Shown one piece after another: positions 48,948-60,282 of a stretch of 64,000 bases of DNA. Each line of letters opens with the position of its first letter. Positions within the stretch are counted from its first letter, which is position 1. A model generated the notes under the pieces. The model saw only the letters and a program-made list of their open reading frames with translations. It was not told where the DNA came from and made no database searches. The position numbers and the translations under genes were made by a program. The DNA is from Glycomyces sp. NRRL B-16210 (GTDB taxonomy: Bacteria; Actinomycetota; Actinomycetes; Mycobacteriales; Micromonosporaceae). The stretch covers positions 186,001 through 250,000 of the forward strand of contig NZ_JOGR01000013.1 of assembly GCF_000719515.1 (NCBI RefSeq), read 5' to 3'.

Positions 48948-49691
48948 TCAGAGCTCCAGATGCTTCAAACGCGCCGCCGCGGCCTTGTCGATGAGCCAGC
49001 GCGTGTGGCCCTGGGCCTCGACGCGCCCCGCCGGCAGCTCGCGCTTCTCCAGCGCCTCGTCCACCGCTTCGGCCTTGCCGTCACCGGAGGCGATGATCCA
49101 CGCCGCCGTGGCGGTGTTGAGGGCCCCCAGCGTCAGCGAGACGCGCTCCGGCGGCGGCTTGGGGGAGTCGTGGACCCCCACCGCCGCGCCCTCGGCATCG
49201 AGCGCCGGGTTGCCCGGGAACAGCGAGGCCACATGCCCGTCCTCGCCGATGCCCAACAGCAGCAGATCGAACGCGGGAACCCCGGCACCGCCCGCGGCGG
49301 CCGCCAATTCGGCCTCGTACCGCGCCGCCGCCTCCTCAGGCGTGCCCACGGCGTCCGCGGCCGCCATCGGATGCACCCGCGCCGGGTCCACCGGCAGATG
49401 GTCCAGGAACGCCTCGCGCGCCTGTGTTTCATTGCGCTCCGGGTCGCCCGAAGGCAGGAACCGCTCGTCGCCCCACCAGAAGTCGACCTTCGACCAGTCC
49501 ACGACCCCCCGGATCGAGGACCCGAGGATGTTCACGTACACCTTCGCGGCGATCCGCCCGCCGGTGAGCACGATCGACGCCTCGCCGCGGGACGCCTGCG
49601 CGTCCGCGAGCCGGTTGATCAGCCGCGACGCCACCGCGTCGGCCAGCACGTCCGCGTCCTCGTGGACGATCACTGCGTTCGAGCGGCTCAT
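48948..49691 (-). CDS. pgl: 6-phosphogluconolactonase
   Basis: 247 aa. DevB-type enzyme that hydrolyses 6-phosphogluconolactone in the oxidative pentose phosphate pathway. Marks are LTGGRIAAKVY (the sugar-phosphate isomerase-like loop), FWWGDERFLP, ERNETQAREAFL and LLGIGEDGHVASLFPG. ATG 49691 overlaps the opcA stop by 4 nt (ATGA). It is the last gene of the tkt-tal-pgi-zwf-opcA-pgl run. The C-terminus is slightly charged and no signal is seen. Confidence 0.94.
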   Translation of the reverse strand: MSRSNAVIVHEDADVLADAVASRLINRLADAQASRGEASIVLTGGRIAAKVYVNILGSSIRGVVDWSKVDFWWGDERFLPSGDPERNETQAREAFLDHLPVDPARVHPMAAADAVGTPEEAAARYEAELAAAAGGAGVPAFDLLLLGIGEDGHVASLFPGNPALDAEGAAVGVHDSPKPPPERVSLTLGALNTATAAWIIASGDGKAEAVDEALEKRELPAGRVEAQGHTRWLIDKAAAARLKHLEL

Positions 49692-50632
49692 GCGCCCGCC
49701 CGCAGGGTCGCGTAGTGCTCCTGGAACCCGTCCAGCACCTTCCGGTAGGCCGTGTCGGGGTCGATGTGCCGCAGCTCCTCGGCCAGCAGCTGGCCCAGGG
49801 TCCGGCCCTGGAGCGTCTGGCGGCGCTTCGGCAGGCCCTCCTGGCGCAGCACGGTCGTGCCGTCGGCCTGGCGCTCGACCTCCATCTTCTCGCCGCCGGC
49901 CATCGTGAACGCCACCGAGGCGATCGCGGGCAGGTGCTCGGAGTTGCGCTCGACCTCGGTGTCGACCACCTCGGGCGCGACACCCAGGCGCGTGTCGAGC
50001 CACGCGGCCATGAGCTGCGCCGACGGGTCGTCCTCGTCGGCCTTGATGACGATCTTCTCCACCGACTTGGTCACCCCGTCGAAGGCGCTGGCGATGAGCG
50101 AGCGCCACAGGCTGATGCGGGTCCAGCAGATGTCGGTGTCGCCCGGCTCGTACGACTCGGCGCGCCGGTACAGCGACGCGACCGGGTCGGCCGCGCGGGC
50201 GGAGTAGGTGATGCGGCGGTCGGCGAACGACCGCAGCTCGTGCTCCAGGCCGTAGCGGACCGGGTCGAGCAGCCACCAGGTCACCACGGGCACGTCCGAG
50301 GCGAGCATCGGCAGCACGATCGCGGTCAGGTGGGCGGCGGCCGGGCCGTCCAGGCGCAGGATGATCGCCTCGGCCGATCCGAGGCGGTCGCCCACGGTGA
50401 CCTCGGCGTCGATGCGCGGCTCGGTCGCCTCCAGGTCGCGGGGGATCGCCATGATCAGCCGGTACGGGTGCTCCTGCGCGGCGAACGAGGCGGCCTTCTC
50501 GACCTCCTCGCGCTCGTCCTCGGTCGTCAGGGCGACCAGGTTGAGCGCCAGGCCGGAGGCGCCGCCGAGTTCGTGGAGCAGCCCGTCGAGGGCCTTCATG
50601 ATGTCGCCGGTGGTGGTGTCCTTCAGATGCAC
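49688..50632 (-). CDS. opcA: Glucose-6-phosphate dehydrogenase assembly protein OpcA
   Basis: 314-aa protein that assembles and activates G6PDH, in actinobacteria and cyanobacteria. Marks are TTGDIMKALDGLLHELG at the N-terminus, VVTWWLLDP near residue 118 and TDICWTRISLWRSLIASAFD near 165. The C-terminal domain ends with LGQLLAEELRHIDPDTAYRKVL. The start is GTG 50632, with GGGGAG upstream. It lies 15 nt after zwf and overlaps pgl by 4 nt, so translation is coupled. Confidence 0.96.
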   Translation of the reverse strand: MHLKDTTTGDIMKALDGLLHELGGASGLALNLVALTTEDEREEVEKAASFAAQEHPYRLIMAIPRDLEATEPRIDAEVTVGDRLGSAEAIILRLDGPAAAHLTAIVLPMLASDVPVVTWWLLDPVRYGLEHELRSFADRRITYSARAADPVASLYRRAESYEPGDTDICWTRISLWRSLIASAFDGVTKSVEKIVIKADEDDPSAQLMAAWLDTRLGVAPEVVDTEVERNSEHLPAIASVAFTMAGGEKMEVERQADGTTVLRQEGLPKRRQTLQGRTLGQLLAEELRHIDPDTAYRKVLDGFQEHYATLRAGA

Positions 50633-50647
50633 GTCCAGACTCCCCTT

Positions 50648-52189
50648 CTAGGCCCGGCGCCAGCGGCGGCCGGAGGATTGCAGCATGTGGTCGGCCCCGG
50701 CGGGGCCCCACGTCCCCGACTCGTACAGCTCGGGTTTCGTGTTGGCCCAGTACTCCTCGAGCGGGTCGATCACGGCCCAGGAGGCGTCGACCTCCTGCGC
50801 GTCGGGGAACAGGGTCTTGTCGCCCAGGAGCACGTCGAGGATGAGCCGCTCGTACGCTTCGGGGCTGGACTCGGTGAACGTCTCGCCGTAGCCGAAGCCC
50901 ATCGAGATGTCCCGCAGCTCCATGCCGGTGCCGGGGACCTTCGAGCCGAACTTGACGGTGATGCCCTCGTCGGGCTGGACGCGGATGACCAGCTGGTTGT
51001 TCCCGAGCGTCTTGGTGTCGTAATCGGCGAAGGGCATGTGCGGGGCCTCCTTGAAGACCACCGCGATCTCGGTGACGCGCTTGGGGAGCCGCTTGCCGGT
51101 GCGCAGGTAGAACGGCACGCCGTTCCAGCGGCGGTTCTGGATGCCGATCTGGACCGCCGCGTAGGTCTCGGTGGTCGAGGTCTGCGGGATGTTGTCCTCG
51201 GCGAGGTAGCCCTGGACGGGACGGCCCTGCACCCAGCCGTCGGCGTACTGGCCGCGGATCGCGGTCGCCTCGAGGTCGTCGTGGAGCTTGATGGCCCGCA
51301 GGACCTTCAGCTTCTCGGTGCGGATCTCCTCGGCCTCGAACCCGTTGGGCTGCTCCATGGCGGCGATCGCGAGCAGTTGCAGGACGTGGTTCTGGAGCAC
51401 GTCGCGGGCGGCGCCGTTGTCGTCGTAGAACCCGGCGCGGGTGCCGATGCCGACGTCCTCGGCCATGGTGATCTGCACGTGGTCGACGTAGTTGGAGTTC
51501 CAGATCGGCTCGAACATCGCGTTCGCGAAGCGCAGCGCGAAGATGTTCTGCACCGTCTCCTTGCCGAGGTAGTGGTCGATGCGGAACACGTCCGCGGGCG
51601 TGAACACCCGGTCGACCAGGCCGTTGAGCTCCGAGGCCGAAGGGCGGTCCTCGCCGAAGGGCTTCTCGACCACGACGCGCCGCCAGCCGCCGCCGTCCTG
51701 GCGGTTGTCGGCCATGCCGGTGCGCTCGAGCTGCTTGAGCACGGTCGGGAACGCCAGCGGCGGGATGGAGAAGTAGAACGCGGCGTTGCCGATGATGCCG
51801 TGCGATTCGCGCAGGTCGTCGAGGGTCGCGTCGAGGCGGTCGAAGCCCGCGTCGTCGTCGAAGGTGCCCGAGACGAACTTGAAGTTCCCTGCCAGGCGGG
51901 CCCAGACCTCCTCGCGCCACGGGGTGCGCGCGTGGGCCTGGGCGGCCTCGCGGGCCATCTCCTCGAACGTCCCGTGGTCCCAGTCGCGGCGGGCGAACCC
52001 GAGGATCGCGAACGAGGCCGGCAGGAGCCCGCGGTTGGCGAGGTCGTAGATCGCCGGGATGAGCTTCTTCTTGGCGAGGTCGCCGGTGACGCCGAAGATC
52101 ACCAGCGCGCAAGGCTCGGGGATGCGCGGCAGCCGCCGGTCGGCGGGATCGCGCAGGGGATTGACGTGGTGCACGGTGTCCGGGTCCAT
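50648..52189 (-). CDS. zwf: Glucose-6-phosphate 1-dehydrogenase
   Basis: 513 aa. Oxidises glucose-6-phosphate to 6-phosphogluconolactone, producing NADPH. The Rossmann motif is VIFGVTGDLAKKKLIPAI near residue 30, and the catalytic pair is in RIDHYLGKETVQN (His and Lys). KPFGEDRPSA and RNRRWNGVPFYLRTGKRLPKR are also typical. ATG 52189 directly follows the pgi stop with no gap. Its partner OpcA is encoded next. Confidence 0.97.
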   Translation of the reverse strand: MDPDTVHHVNPLRDPADRRLPRIPEPCALVIFGVTGDLAKKKLIPAIYDLANRGLLPASFAILGFARRDWDHGTFEEMAREAAQAHARTPWREEVWARLAGNFKFVSGTFDDDAGFDRLDATLDDLRESHGIIGNAAFYFSIPPLAFPTVLKQLERTGMADNRQDGGGWRRVVVEKPFGEDRPSASELNGLVDRVFTPADVFRIDHYLGKETVQNIFALRFANAMFEPIWNSNYVDHVQITMAEDVGIGTRAGFYDDNGAARDVLQNHVLQLLAIAAMEQPNGFEAEEIRTEKLKVLRAIKLHDDLEATAIRGQYADGWVQGRPVQGYLAEDNIPQTSTTETYAAVQIGIQNRRWNGVPFYLRTGKRLPKRVTEIAVVFKEAPHMPFADYDTKTLGNNQLVIRVQPDEGITVKFGSKVPGTGMELRDISMGFGYGETFTESSPEAYERLILDVLLGDKTLFPDAQEVDASWAVIDPLEEYWANTKPELYESGTWGPAGADHMLQSSGRRWRRA

Positions 52190-53809
52190 CTAGCTCAGCT
52201 CCCTGACGGCGTGGAGGATCTGGTTGACGCCCCGCTTGCGGTCGGTCAGGTGCAGTCGCACCGTCGGGCGCTCGCGCGACTGGAGGGCCTGGCGGTCGCC
52301 GGCGGCCTGGGCGGCCTGGAGCCCGGCGAAGGTGTAGTCGCGGCCGGGGATGACGAGGTCTTCGCCGACCTCGCCGGTGAGCTGCAAGAACACACCGGTC
52401 TGGCGTCCGCCCTTGTGGAACTGGCCGGTCGAGTGCAGGAAGCGCGGGCCCCAGCCCCAGGTGACGGGCGCGCCGGTGCGGTCGGCCAGTTCGGCGCGGA
52501 GCCTGGCGATCTCGGCGTCGTCGAACCGGTCGAGGTAGGCCAGGACGGCGATGTAGGCGCCTTCGCTGTCGGCGTTGGTGAGCACCTCGCCGAGCGCGCC
52601 GGCGACGGTCTCGGCGTGCGAGCCGTAGATCTCGACCGCGCCGTCCACGGCGTGCGGGCGCTCCTCGGGGAGGCCGTCGGCGAGGATGCGGTTGGTGTTC
52701 TCCTTGGACTCGGTCACGTTGGGCTGGTTGAACGGGTCGATGCCGATCAGGTGCCCGGCGTAGGCGGTCGCCAGCTCCCACGCGAGGAACTGGGCGCCGA
52801 GCGGGCCGTTGACGACCACGTCGGGCATCGCCAGCTGCGAGCCGGACCCGGGCAGGCCCGTGGAGGAGCCGCCGACGGTGGCGTACACGCGGTCGGCGCC
52901 GCGGGCGCCGGCGGCGGCCGGTCCTTCGAGGACGACCGGGAGGGTGCCCTTGCCGTCCTTGCCGAGGGATTCGGCGATGAGCTGCTCGGCCCAGTCGCCC
53001 AGGCCCACGATGCCCGAGCCGTCGTCGGCGATGGTGATCGTCGGCTTGGCCGCGATGACCGCGCCGAGGACCACGGCCGGGTCGTCGCCCTCGCCGCCGG
53101 CGACGGCGTTCGCGAAGGTCTCGGCCTGGTCGATCAGCTCGGCCACGTCGGCGCCGGCCAGAGCGGTCGGGACGATCCCGAAGGCCGTCAGCGCCGAGTA
53201 GCGCCCGCCCACGGTGGCGTCGGCGAGGAACACCGGCGAGCCCTGCTCCTTCGCGAGCGACTCGAGGGCCGAGCCGGGGTCGGTGACGAACACGAACCGC
53301 TTCGCGTAGTCCTCGACGCCGACGCCCTTGAACGCGGCCTCGAAGGCGCGCCGCTGCGAGTCGGTCTCGACCGTGGAGCCGGACTTGGAGGAGACGACCA
53401 CGGCGGTGCGCCGCAGGGACGCCTCGCCGAGTTCGGCGATGATCTGGCCCGGGTCGGTGGTGTCGAGGATGCTGATGCCCAGGTCGAGGGTCCGGGAGAT
53501 GACCTCGGGCGCGAGCGAGGAGCCGCCCATGCCCGCGAGCGCGATGTGGTCGACGCCCTGTTCGTGCAGTTCGGCGCGCAGCTTGGCCAGCGGCGCGAGC
53601 AGCTCCTTGGAGGCCACGAAGGTGTCGACCCAGCCGAGTCGGATTGCGGCCTCTTCTTCGGCGTCGGGACCCCACAGGGTCGGGTCCTTCGCGGCGACCT
53701 TCGCGGGGACGTCCCCGGCCTTGAGCCGCTCGACGCCGGCGTTCACGTCGACTCCCGTGGTGACCGCGAGGCCCCCGGCGGCTTCCATCTTCCCCATCGG
53801 CTCGCTCAC
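52190..53809 (-). CDS. pgi: Glucose-6-phosphate isomerase
   Basis: 539-aa sugar isomerase (glucose-6-P to fructose-6-P). The sugar-binding SIS fold shows HIALAGMGGSSLAPEVIS near residue 90 and VVVSSKSGSTVETDSQR near 140. PGI marks follow in FQKGG-like (FHKGGRQTGVFLQL) and GIDPFNQPNVTESKENTNRIL. The start is GTG 53809, overlapping the tal stop by 4 nt (GTGA). The sequence is of the divergent pgi/SIS form found in actinobacterial PPP operons, where it is often fused or adjacent to tal. Confidence 0.93.
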   Translation of the reverse strand: MSEPMGKMEAAGGLAVTTGVDVNAGVERLKAGDVPAKVAAKDPTLWGPDAEEEAAIRLGWVDTFVASKELLAPLAKLRAELHEQGVDHIALAGMGGSSLAPEVISRTLDLGISILDTTDPGQIIAELGEASLRRTAVVVSSKSGSTVETDSQRRAFEAAFKGVGVEDYAKRFVFVTDPGSALESLAKEQGSPVFLADATVGGRYSALTAFGIVPTALAGADVAELIDQAETFANAVAGGEGDDPAVVLGAVIAAKPTITIADDGSGIVGLGDWAEQLIAESLGKDGKGTLPVVLEGPAAAGARGADRVYATVGGSSTGLPGSGSQLAMPDVVVNGPLGAQFLAWELATAYAGHLIGIDPFNQPNVTESKENTNRILADGLPEERPHAVDGAVEIYGSHAETVAGALGEVLTNADSEGAYIAVLAYLDRFDDAEIARLRAELADRTGAPVTWGWGPRFLHSTGQFHKGGRQTGVFLQLTGEVGEDLVIPGRDYTFAGLQAAQAAGDRQALQSRERPTVRLHLTDRKRGVNQILHAVRELS

Positions 53810-54954
53810 TTCTGTTCTCCGCTGTTGTCAAGGTTGGGTTCGGGGGTGCTCGACTTGAGCTGGGCGTCGATCTGCTCGAGCAGCTGGTTCCAGCTGTCGA
53901 TGAACTTCTCCACGCCTTCGTCCTCCAGGACCTGCACGACGTCGGCGTAGTCGACGCCGACGCGCTCCAGGCGGAGCATGACGGTCGCCGCGTCGGCGTA
54001 GTGCGGCCGGATCGTGTCGGCCTCGACCTCGCCGTGGTCGGCGAAGTCGTGCAGGGTGCCCTCGGGCATGGTGTTGACGGTGCCGGGGGCGATGAGGCCC
54101 TCGACGTAGAGCACGTCGCGGTAGTCGGGGTTCTTGACCGACGTGGAGGCCCACAGCGGGCGCTGCGGGACGGCCCCGGCCGCCGCGAGGGCCTCCCAGC
54201 GTTCGGTCCCGAACGCGTTCTCGTACTCCTGGTAGGCCAGCCGCGCGTTCGCGACCGCGGCCTTGCCCTTGAGCGCCTTGGCCTCGTCGGTGCCGACGGC
54301 GTCGAGGCGCTTGTCGATCTCGGCGTCCACGCGCGAGACGAAGAACGAGGCGACCGACCGGATGGTCGAGAGGTCGATCCCCTTGTCCTTGGCCTTTTCG
54401 AGCCCGGCCATGTAGGCGTCCATGACCGCCCGGTAGCGCTTGAGGGAGAAGATCAGCGTCACGTTGACGCTGATGCCCTCGCCGATCGCGGCCGTGATGG
54501 CCGGGAGCCCGGCCTCGGTCGCGGGGATCTTGATGAAGGTGTTCGGCCGGTCCACGGCCCACCACAGGGCCTTGGCCTCGGCGACGGTCGCCCGCGTCTC
54601 GTGCGCGAGCCGCGGGTCGACCTCGATGGAGACGCGGCCGTCCTGGCCCCCGGTGTTCTCGAACACCGGCGCCAGGACGTCCGCGGCCCAGCGGATGTCG
54701 AAGGTGGTGATGGCGCGAGCGGCCTCGTCGACGCTCACTTTGCGGGCCGCGAGGTCCGCGATCTGCTCGTCGTAGCCGCTGCCCTTGCTCAGGGCGTTGG
54801 CGAAGATGGACGGGTTCGACGTGACGCCCACGACGGACGACTCGGCGATGAGTTCCCTCAGGTTCCCCGTCTCCAGTCGCTCCCGCGAGATGTCGTCGAG
54901 CCAGACCGACACTCCCGCGGCCGACAGTCCGGCCAGGTTCTCGTTCGCGCTCAT
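53806..54954 (-). CDS. tal: Transaldolase
   Basis: 382-aa aldolase-type enzyme that moves a dihydroxyacetone unit between sugar phosphates. Marks are GVSVWLDDISRERLETGNL at the N-terminus and GVTSNPSIFANAL. The Schiff-base Lys lies in FIKIPATEAGLPAI (about residue 140). NVTLIFSLKRYRAVMDAYMAG and FVSRVDAEIDKRL follow. GGAGG precedes ATG 54954. It lies 66 bp after tkt and is coupled to pgi. Confidence 0.96.
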   Translation of the reverse strand: MSANENLAGLSAAGVSVWLDDISRERLETGNLRELIAESSVVGVTSNPSIFANALSKGSGYDEQIADLAARKVSVDEAARAITTFDIRWAADVLAPVFENTGGQDGRVSIEVDPRLAHETRATVAEAKALWWAVDRPNTFIKIPATEAGLPAITAAIGEGISVNVTLIFSLKRYRAVMDAYMAGLEKAKDKGIDLSTIRSVASFFVSRVDAEIDKRLDAVGTDEAKALKGKAAVANARLAYQEYENAFGTERWEALAAAGAVPQRPLWASTSVKNPDYRDVLYVEGLIAPGTVNTMPEGTLHDFADHGEVEADTIRPHYADAATVMLRLERVGVDYADVVQVLEDEGVEKFIDSWNQLLEQIDAQLKSSTPEPNLDNSGEQK

Positions 54955-55020
54955 CGGTTCCTCCAGCTTTCCAGCTAGTCTTCGATCCGCTTCAATGCTG
55001 TTGTACTGCTCGGCGAGCCG

Positions 55021-57099
<2,079 letters not shown>

Positions 57100-57325
57100 T
57101 GCGATACTCCTTGATGAATCGTCTTGATACTCGTCGTATTTGGGCCGTTGACGTGTGTCTTCTGACCCTACCTACACGGGGTGAACTTTATGCGCAGTCT
57201 CTCGGAGGCCGGAATTCCGCACGTTGTGAACCCGCCCACGAGCAAGACTCGCACCCGGAACGCCCAGGTAGGGGCCCTCGACCCAGGCCCGGGTCACAAC
57301 CGCACAGACCGTATGGTGGGCGGTG

Positions 57326-58384
57326 ATGAACGAGGACCCGACCCGCGCAGACGACGGCGCCGCCGCAAGCGGCGCCGTTCTGAACGGAACCCCCGCTGAA
57401 GGTGCGGCTTCGAACGGCACCGCGACCGACCGCCCCCGGCCCCAGGCCCGCAAGCGGATCGAGGTGCCCGAACCCGACGCCCCGGAAGCGGCGCGGCCGG
57501 ACCTGCGCACCCTCGTCGGCGCGTACGTGTCACTCACCAAGCCGCGGATCGTCGAGCTGCTCCTCATCACCACCATCCCGGCGATGCTCGTCGCCGCGCG
57601 CATGGAGTACGACAGCCTTCCGACCCTCACGGCCGTCATCGCGACCCTCCTCGGCGGCGCGCTCGCGGCCGGGTCGGCCAACGCGATCAACTGCTACATC
57701 GACCGCGACATCGACCAGCTCATGCGCCGCACCTCCCGGCGCCCCCTGGCCAAGCACCAGATCCCGCCGCGCAACGCGCTGATCTTCGGGCTGGTCATCG
57801 GCGCGGTCGCCGTCCTCGGCATGGGCCTGCTCGTCAACTGGCTCGCCGCGGCGCTGACCTTCGGCGCGATCGTCTACTACGACGTGGTCTACACGATCTG
57901 GCTCAAGCGCACCACCCCGTACAACACGGTGTGGGGCGGCGCGTGCGGCGCGGCGCCGGTGCTCATCGGCTGGGCGGCCGTGACCGGCCACATGTCGTGG
58001 ATGGCGTGGATCCTGTTCGCCGTGGTGTTCCTGTGGCAGCCCCCGCACTTCTACGCCCTCGCCATGAAGTTCAAGGACGACTACGCCGCCGCGGGCATCC
58101 CGATGCTGCCGACCGTGGCCCCGGCCAAGCGCGTGGCGATCGAGTCGGTCGTCTACGGCTGGCTGACGCTCATCGTGTCGCTGGTGGCCGTGCCGCTGGG
58201 ATCGACCTGGCTGTACGGCGTCGTGGCGGCGGTGACCGGCGGCATGTTCGTGCTCGAATGCCACAAGCTGCTCGGGCGCGTCAACCGCGGCGAGGACCCG
58301 AAGCCGATGCGCCTGTTCCACTGGTCCACGAGCTACCTGACGCTGCTGTTCCTGGCGCTGGCGGTCGACTCGTTCCTCATGTAA
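57326..58384 (+). CDS. ctaB: Protoheme IX farnesyltransferase
   Basis: UbiA-family membrane enzyme of 352 aa, which adds a farnesyl chain to heme B to make heme O for cytochrome oxidase. A disordered Pro/Ala-rich N-terminus of about 60 residues precedes nine or so helices. The Asp-rich motif is NAINCYIDRDIDQLMRRT near residue 110, and the second is YYDVVYTIWLKR. PLAKHQI follows the first motif. ATG 57326 is used (a GTG lies just before, at 57323). TATGGT (57312-57317) lies 8 nt upstream of the ATG and there is no strong ribosome-binding site. Confidence 0.95.
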   Translation: MNEDPTRADDGAAASGAVLNGTPAEGAASNGTATDRPRPQARKRIEVPEPDAPEAARPDLRTLVGAYVSLTKPRIVELLLITTIPAMLVAARMEYDSLPTLTAVIATLLGGALAAGSANAINCYIDRDIDQLMRRTSRRPLAKHQIPPRNALIFGLVIGAVAVLGMGLLVNWLAAALTFGAIVYYDVVYTIWLKRTTPYNTVWGGACGAAPVLIGWAAVTGHMSWMAWILFAVVFLWQPPHFYALAMKFKDDYAAAGIPMLPTVAPAKRVAIESVVYGWLTLIVSLVAVPLGSTWLYGVVAAVTGGMFVLECHKLLGRVNRGEDPKPMRLFHWSTSYLTLLFLALAVDSFLM

Positions 58385-58493
58385 GGCCTCTTATACAAGG
58401 CCATCGGGGTGTCGCGCCGGCACCCCCGGGGTCGGGTGTGTCGGATCGCAAGGCCCCCCGATGCAAGAGTGCCGCGGAGGTACGACAATCCGC

Positions 58494-58549
58494 GGGAGCC
58501 GGGAGCCGGGAGCCGGGAGCCGGGAGCCGGGAGCCGGGAGCCGGGAGCC
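58494..58549. repeat. GGGAGCC x8 tandem repeat
   Basis: Eight perfect contiguous 7-bp GGGAGCC units, between the ctaB and split-transketolase 3' ends (convergent gap 58385-58565). The gap has no gene. Confidence 0.95.
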
Positions 58550-58565
58550 CCTGCTCGGGCCCCGT

Positions 58566-59501
58566 TCAGGCCGGGCCCAGGAACTCCCTCACCCTTGCAC
58601 CGATGCCCTCGGCGTCGAGGCCGTGCAACCGCTCGTGCTGCGCCGCCGTGCCGTACCGGCGCAACTCCTCCCGCCCCACCCCGATCGACAGCAACCGGTG
58701 CGGCCGATCAGACAATGCCTTAGAAACCAGCCAAGCCGACGTCCCCTCCAGATACGGCTCCACCATCACCACCGTCCCTCCCGTCTCGGCGGCCAGATCC
58801 CGCAACCCCTCCGTATCGAGCGGGCGCGGCGTGTTCGTATACGCCACCGTCACATCGAGACCCTCAGCGGCGGCCAGAACATTGTCGAGCACCGGCCCCA
58901 CCGCGATCACCGCGGCGCGCTTACCTCTCCTCATCACCGACAGCGCACCGTCCGTTCCACCATGCGGAGCCTCGTTGTGCCGCAACGACAACCGCACATA
59001 CGCACCCTCCTCCGAGTCCACCGCCTCCTCCAGCAGCGGCGGCACCTCCGCCGCATGGCCCGGCACGAACACCCGCCAACCCGGCAGCGTGTCGAACAGC
59101 GCCACATCTCGCGGGCCGAAATGCGTGAAACTGCCCTCGGCCCAGTCGTACGAAGCGCCCACGCTCACCAGCACCCCGCTCGTGCCCTGGCGCTCGAAAT
59201 CGAGCTTGACCTGCTCGAACGCCCGCTCGATCAGGAACGGCGCATACGTGTGCGCGATCGGCCGCAGCCCGGCCAGCGCCAGGCCCCCGGCCGCGCCGAC
59301 CAGCAACTGCTCGCGGATGCCGACGTTCACGACCCTGTCGGGATGGGCCTCGGCGGCCTTTCGGAAGAGGTCGGCGGAGATGTCGGCCAGGACCACCGCG
59401 ACACGCGGGTCCCTGTCGAGGAGGTCGGCGGCAGCGGCGGCGAAGGCGTCGCGCATGGTCAGGCGCTGGAGGTCGTCGGTCAAAGGGCTGGAACGGAACA
59501 T
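58566..59501 (-). CDS. Split transketolase, C-terminal (Pyr) subunit
   Basis: 311-aa Pyr-domain plus C-terminal subunit of a two-chain transketolase. The sequence NVGIREQLLVGAAGGLALAGL carries the conserved Glu that activates TPP. SFTHFGPRDVALFDTLPGWRVFVPG and LEGTSAWLVSKALSDRP follow. ATG 59501 is chosen for GAGGA upstream; a GTG at 59564 would overlap the partner gene. It follows the N subunit with a gap of 34 bp. Together they make one enzyme of DXS/transketolase type; the sugar substrate is unknown. The pair is separate from the full-length tkt. Confidence 0.9.
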   Translation of the reverse strand: MFRSSPLTDDLQRLTMRDAFAAAAADLLDRDPRVAVVLADISADLFRKAAEAHPDRVVNVGIREQLLVGAAGGLALAGLRPIAHTYAPFLIERAFEQVKLDFERQGTSGVLVSVGASYDWAEGSFTHFGPRDVALFDTLPGWRVFVPGHAAEVPPLLEEAVDSEEGAYVRLSLRHNEAPHGGTDGALSVMRRGKRAAVIAVGPVLDNVLAAAEGLDVTVAYTNTPRPLDTEGLRDLAAETGGTVVMVEPYLEGTSAWLVSKALSDRPHRLLSIGVGREELRRYGTAAQHERLHGLDAEGIGARVREFLGPA

Positions 59502-59535
59502 GGCGGGTCCTCGGTGAGTCGAAACGGAAGTCGGA

Positions 59536-60210
59536 TCAGGTGCGGACGGTGGCGACCGTGACATGCGGTCGGTCCGGATGCGGCGCGGTGAACGCCCTGT
59601 AGAGCGCGTCGTGGTCGTGCATGTCCTCGGTGGCGGTGCTCCAGCCGTTGACCGCGAACCGGGAGGCGATCCCGCCGGCCCAGCCGTGCGAGGCGGAGTC
59701 GTTGTCGGCGACGATCACGTTGAGGTTCGCGAGTCCCACGGCCCCGGCGTAGGCGATCGCCTCATGGTTGGAGCCCTCGTCGAGCTCGGCGTCGCCGACC
59801 AGCACGTACACCTGCGCGTCGCGGTGTCCGGTGGCGCGCTGGCCGAGCGCGACGCCCACTCCCAGCGGCAGGCCGTGGCCCAGCGAACCGGAGGAGATCT
59901 CCGCACCGGGCACGAGCGTGGCGTCCGGGTGCGAGCCCAGCGGCGATTCGAGGTCCGCGACCGTGTCGAGCCATTCGGCCGGGAAGAACCCCTTCGCCGC
60001 CAGCACCGCGTAGAACGCGCTGGGGCCGTGGCCCTTCGACAGCAGGAACCGGTCCCGGGCCGGATCGTCGATCCGCTGCGGGTCGACCCGCAGCACGCGG
60101 TCGTAGAGCACCCAGATCGCGTCGAGCGTGTAGATGTTGATGTTCGGATAGCGGGCGTCGACCACGGTGCGCTGGGCGAGTTCTCTGGTCTCCTCATAGG
60201 TGATGGTCAT
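59536..60210 (-). CDS. Split transketolase, N-terminal (PP) subunit
   Basis: 224-aa PP-domain subunit that binds the thiamine diphosphate-Mg group. Marks are LLSKGHGPSAFYAVLAAKG, ISSGSLGHGLPLGVGVALG and the TPP motif VGDAELDEGSNHEAIAY, followed by a downstream Asn in VADNDSASHG. The motif reads GDA where the common form is GDG, which is typical of this family. ATG 60210 coincides with the predicted start of transcription, so the message is probably leaderless. The control region carries a SoxR box. The C subunit follows. Confidence 0.9.
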   Translation of the reverse strand: MTITYEETRELAQRTVVDARYPNINIYTLDAIWVLYDRVLRVDPQRIDDPARDRFLLSKGHGPSAFYAVLAAKGFFPAEWLDTVADLESPLGSHPDATLVPGAEISSGSLGHGLPLGVGVALGQRATGHRDAQVYVLVGDAELDEGSNHEAIAYAGAVGLANLNVIVADNDSASHGWAGGIASRFAVNGWSTATEDMHDHDALYRAFTAPHPDRPHVTVATVRT

Positions 60211-60216
60211 GCCGGA

Positions 60217-60247
60217 ATCATGTAACTTCAAGTCGACTTGAGGTCAA
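60217..60247 (-). promoter_or_regulatory. SoxR-type MerR promoter of the split transketolase
   Basis: On the minus strand: -35 TTGACC (60247-60242), a 19-bp spacer, -10 CATGAT (60222-60217). The overlong 19-bp spacer is the hallmark of MerR-activated promoters. In the spacer is a 20-bp box (60225-60244) with the 14-bp perfect core TCAAGTCGACTTGA and 9 of 10 symmetric pairs overall. It differs only at the core TTAA/TCGA and one flank from the E. coli SoxR box CCTCAAGTTAACTTGAGG. Confidence 0.85.
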
Positions 60248-60282
60248 TGCCTTCGGGTGAAAGTCGAAGTGAGGACGGCCAC

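Noticed and set aside
48948..53831. A merged minus-strand frame of over 1600 codons
   Set aside because: Only the last 247 codons are the real pgl; the rest is an out-of-frame reading through opcA, zwf and pgi.
49715..53950. A very long plus-strand open frame (about 1400 codons) antisense to pgl-opcA-zwf-pgi
   Set aside because: It is the mirror of real minus-strand genes in GC-rich DNA, has no domain, and its composition is that of an antisense frame. The minus strand encodes clear enzymes.
57181..57399. Small ORF in the tkt-ctaB gap
   Set aside because: It overlaps the ctaB start in another frame, has no ribosome site and is arginine-rich at the end.
58385..58565. Coding sequence across the GGGAGCC repeats
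   Set aside because: Frames through it are Arg/Glu/Pro/Gly repeats with no start signal or domain.
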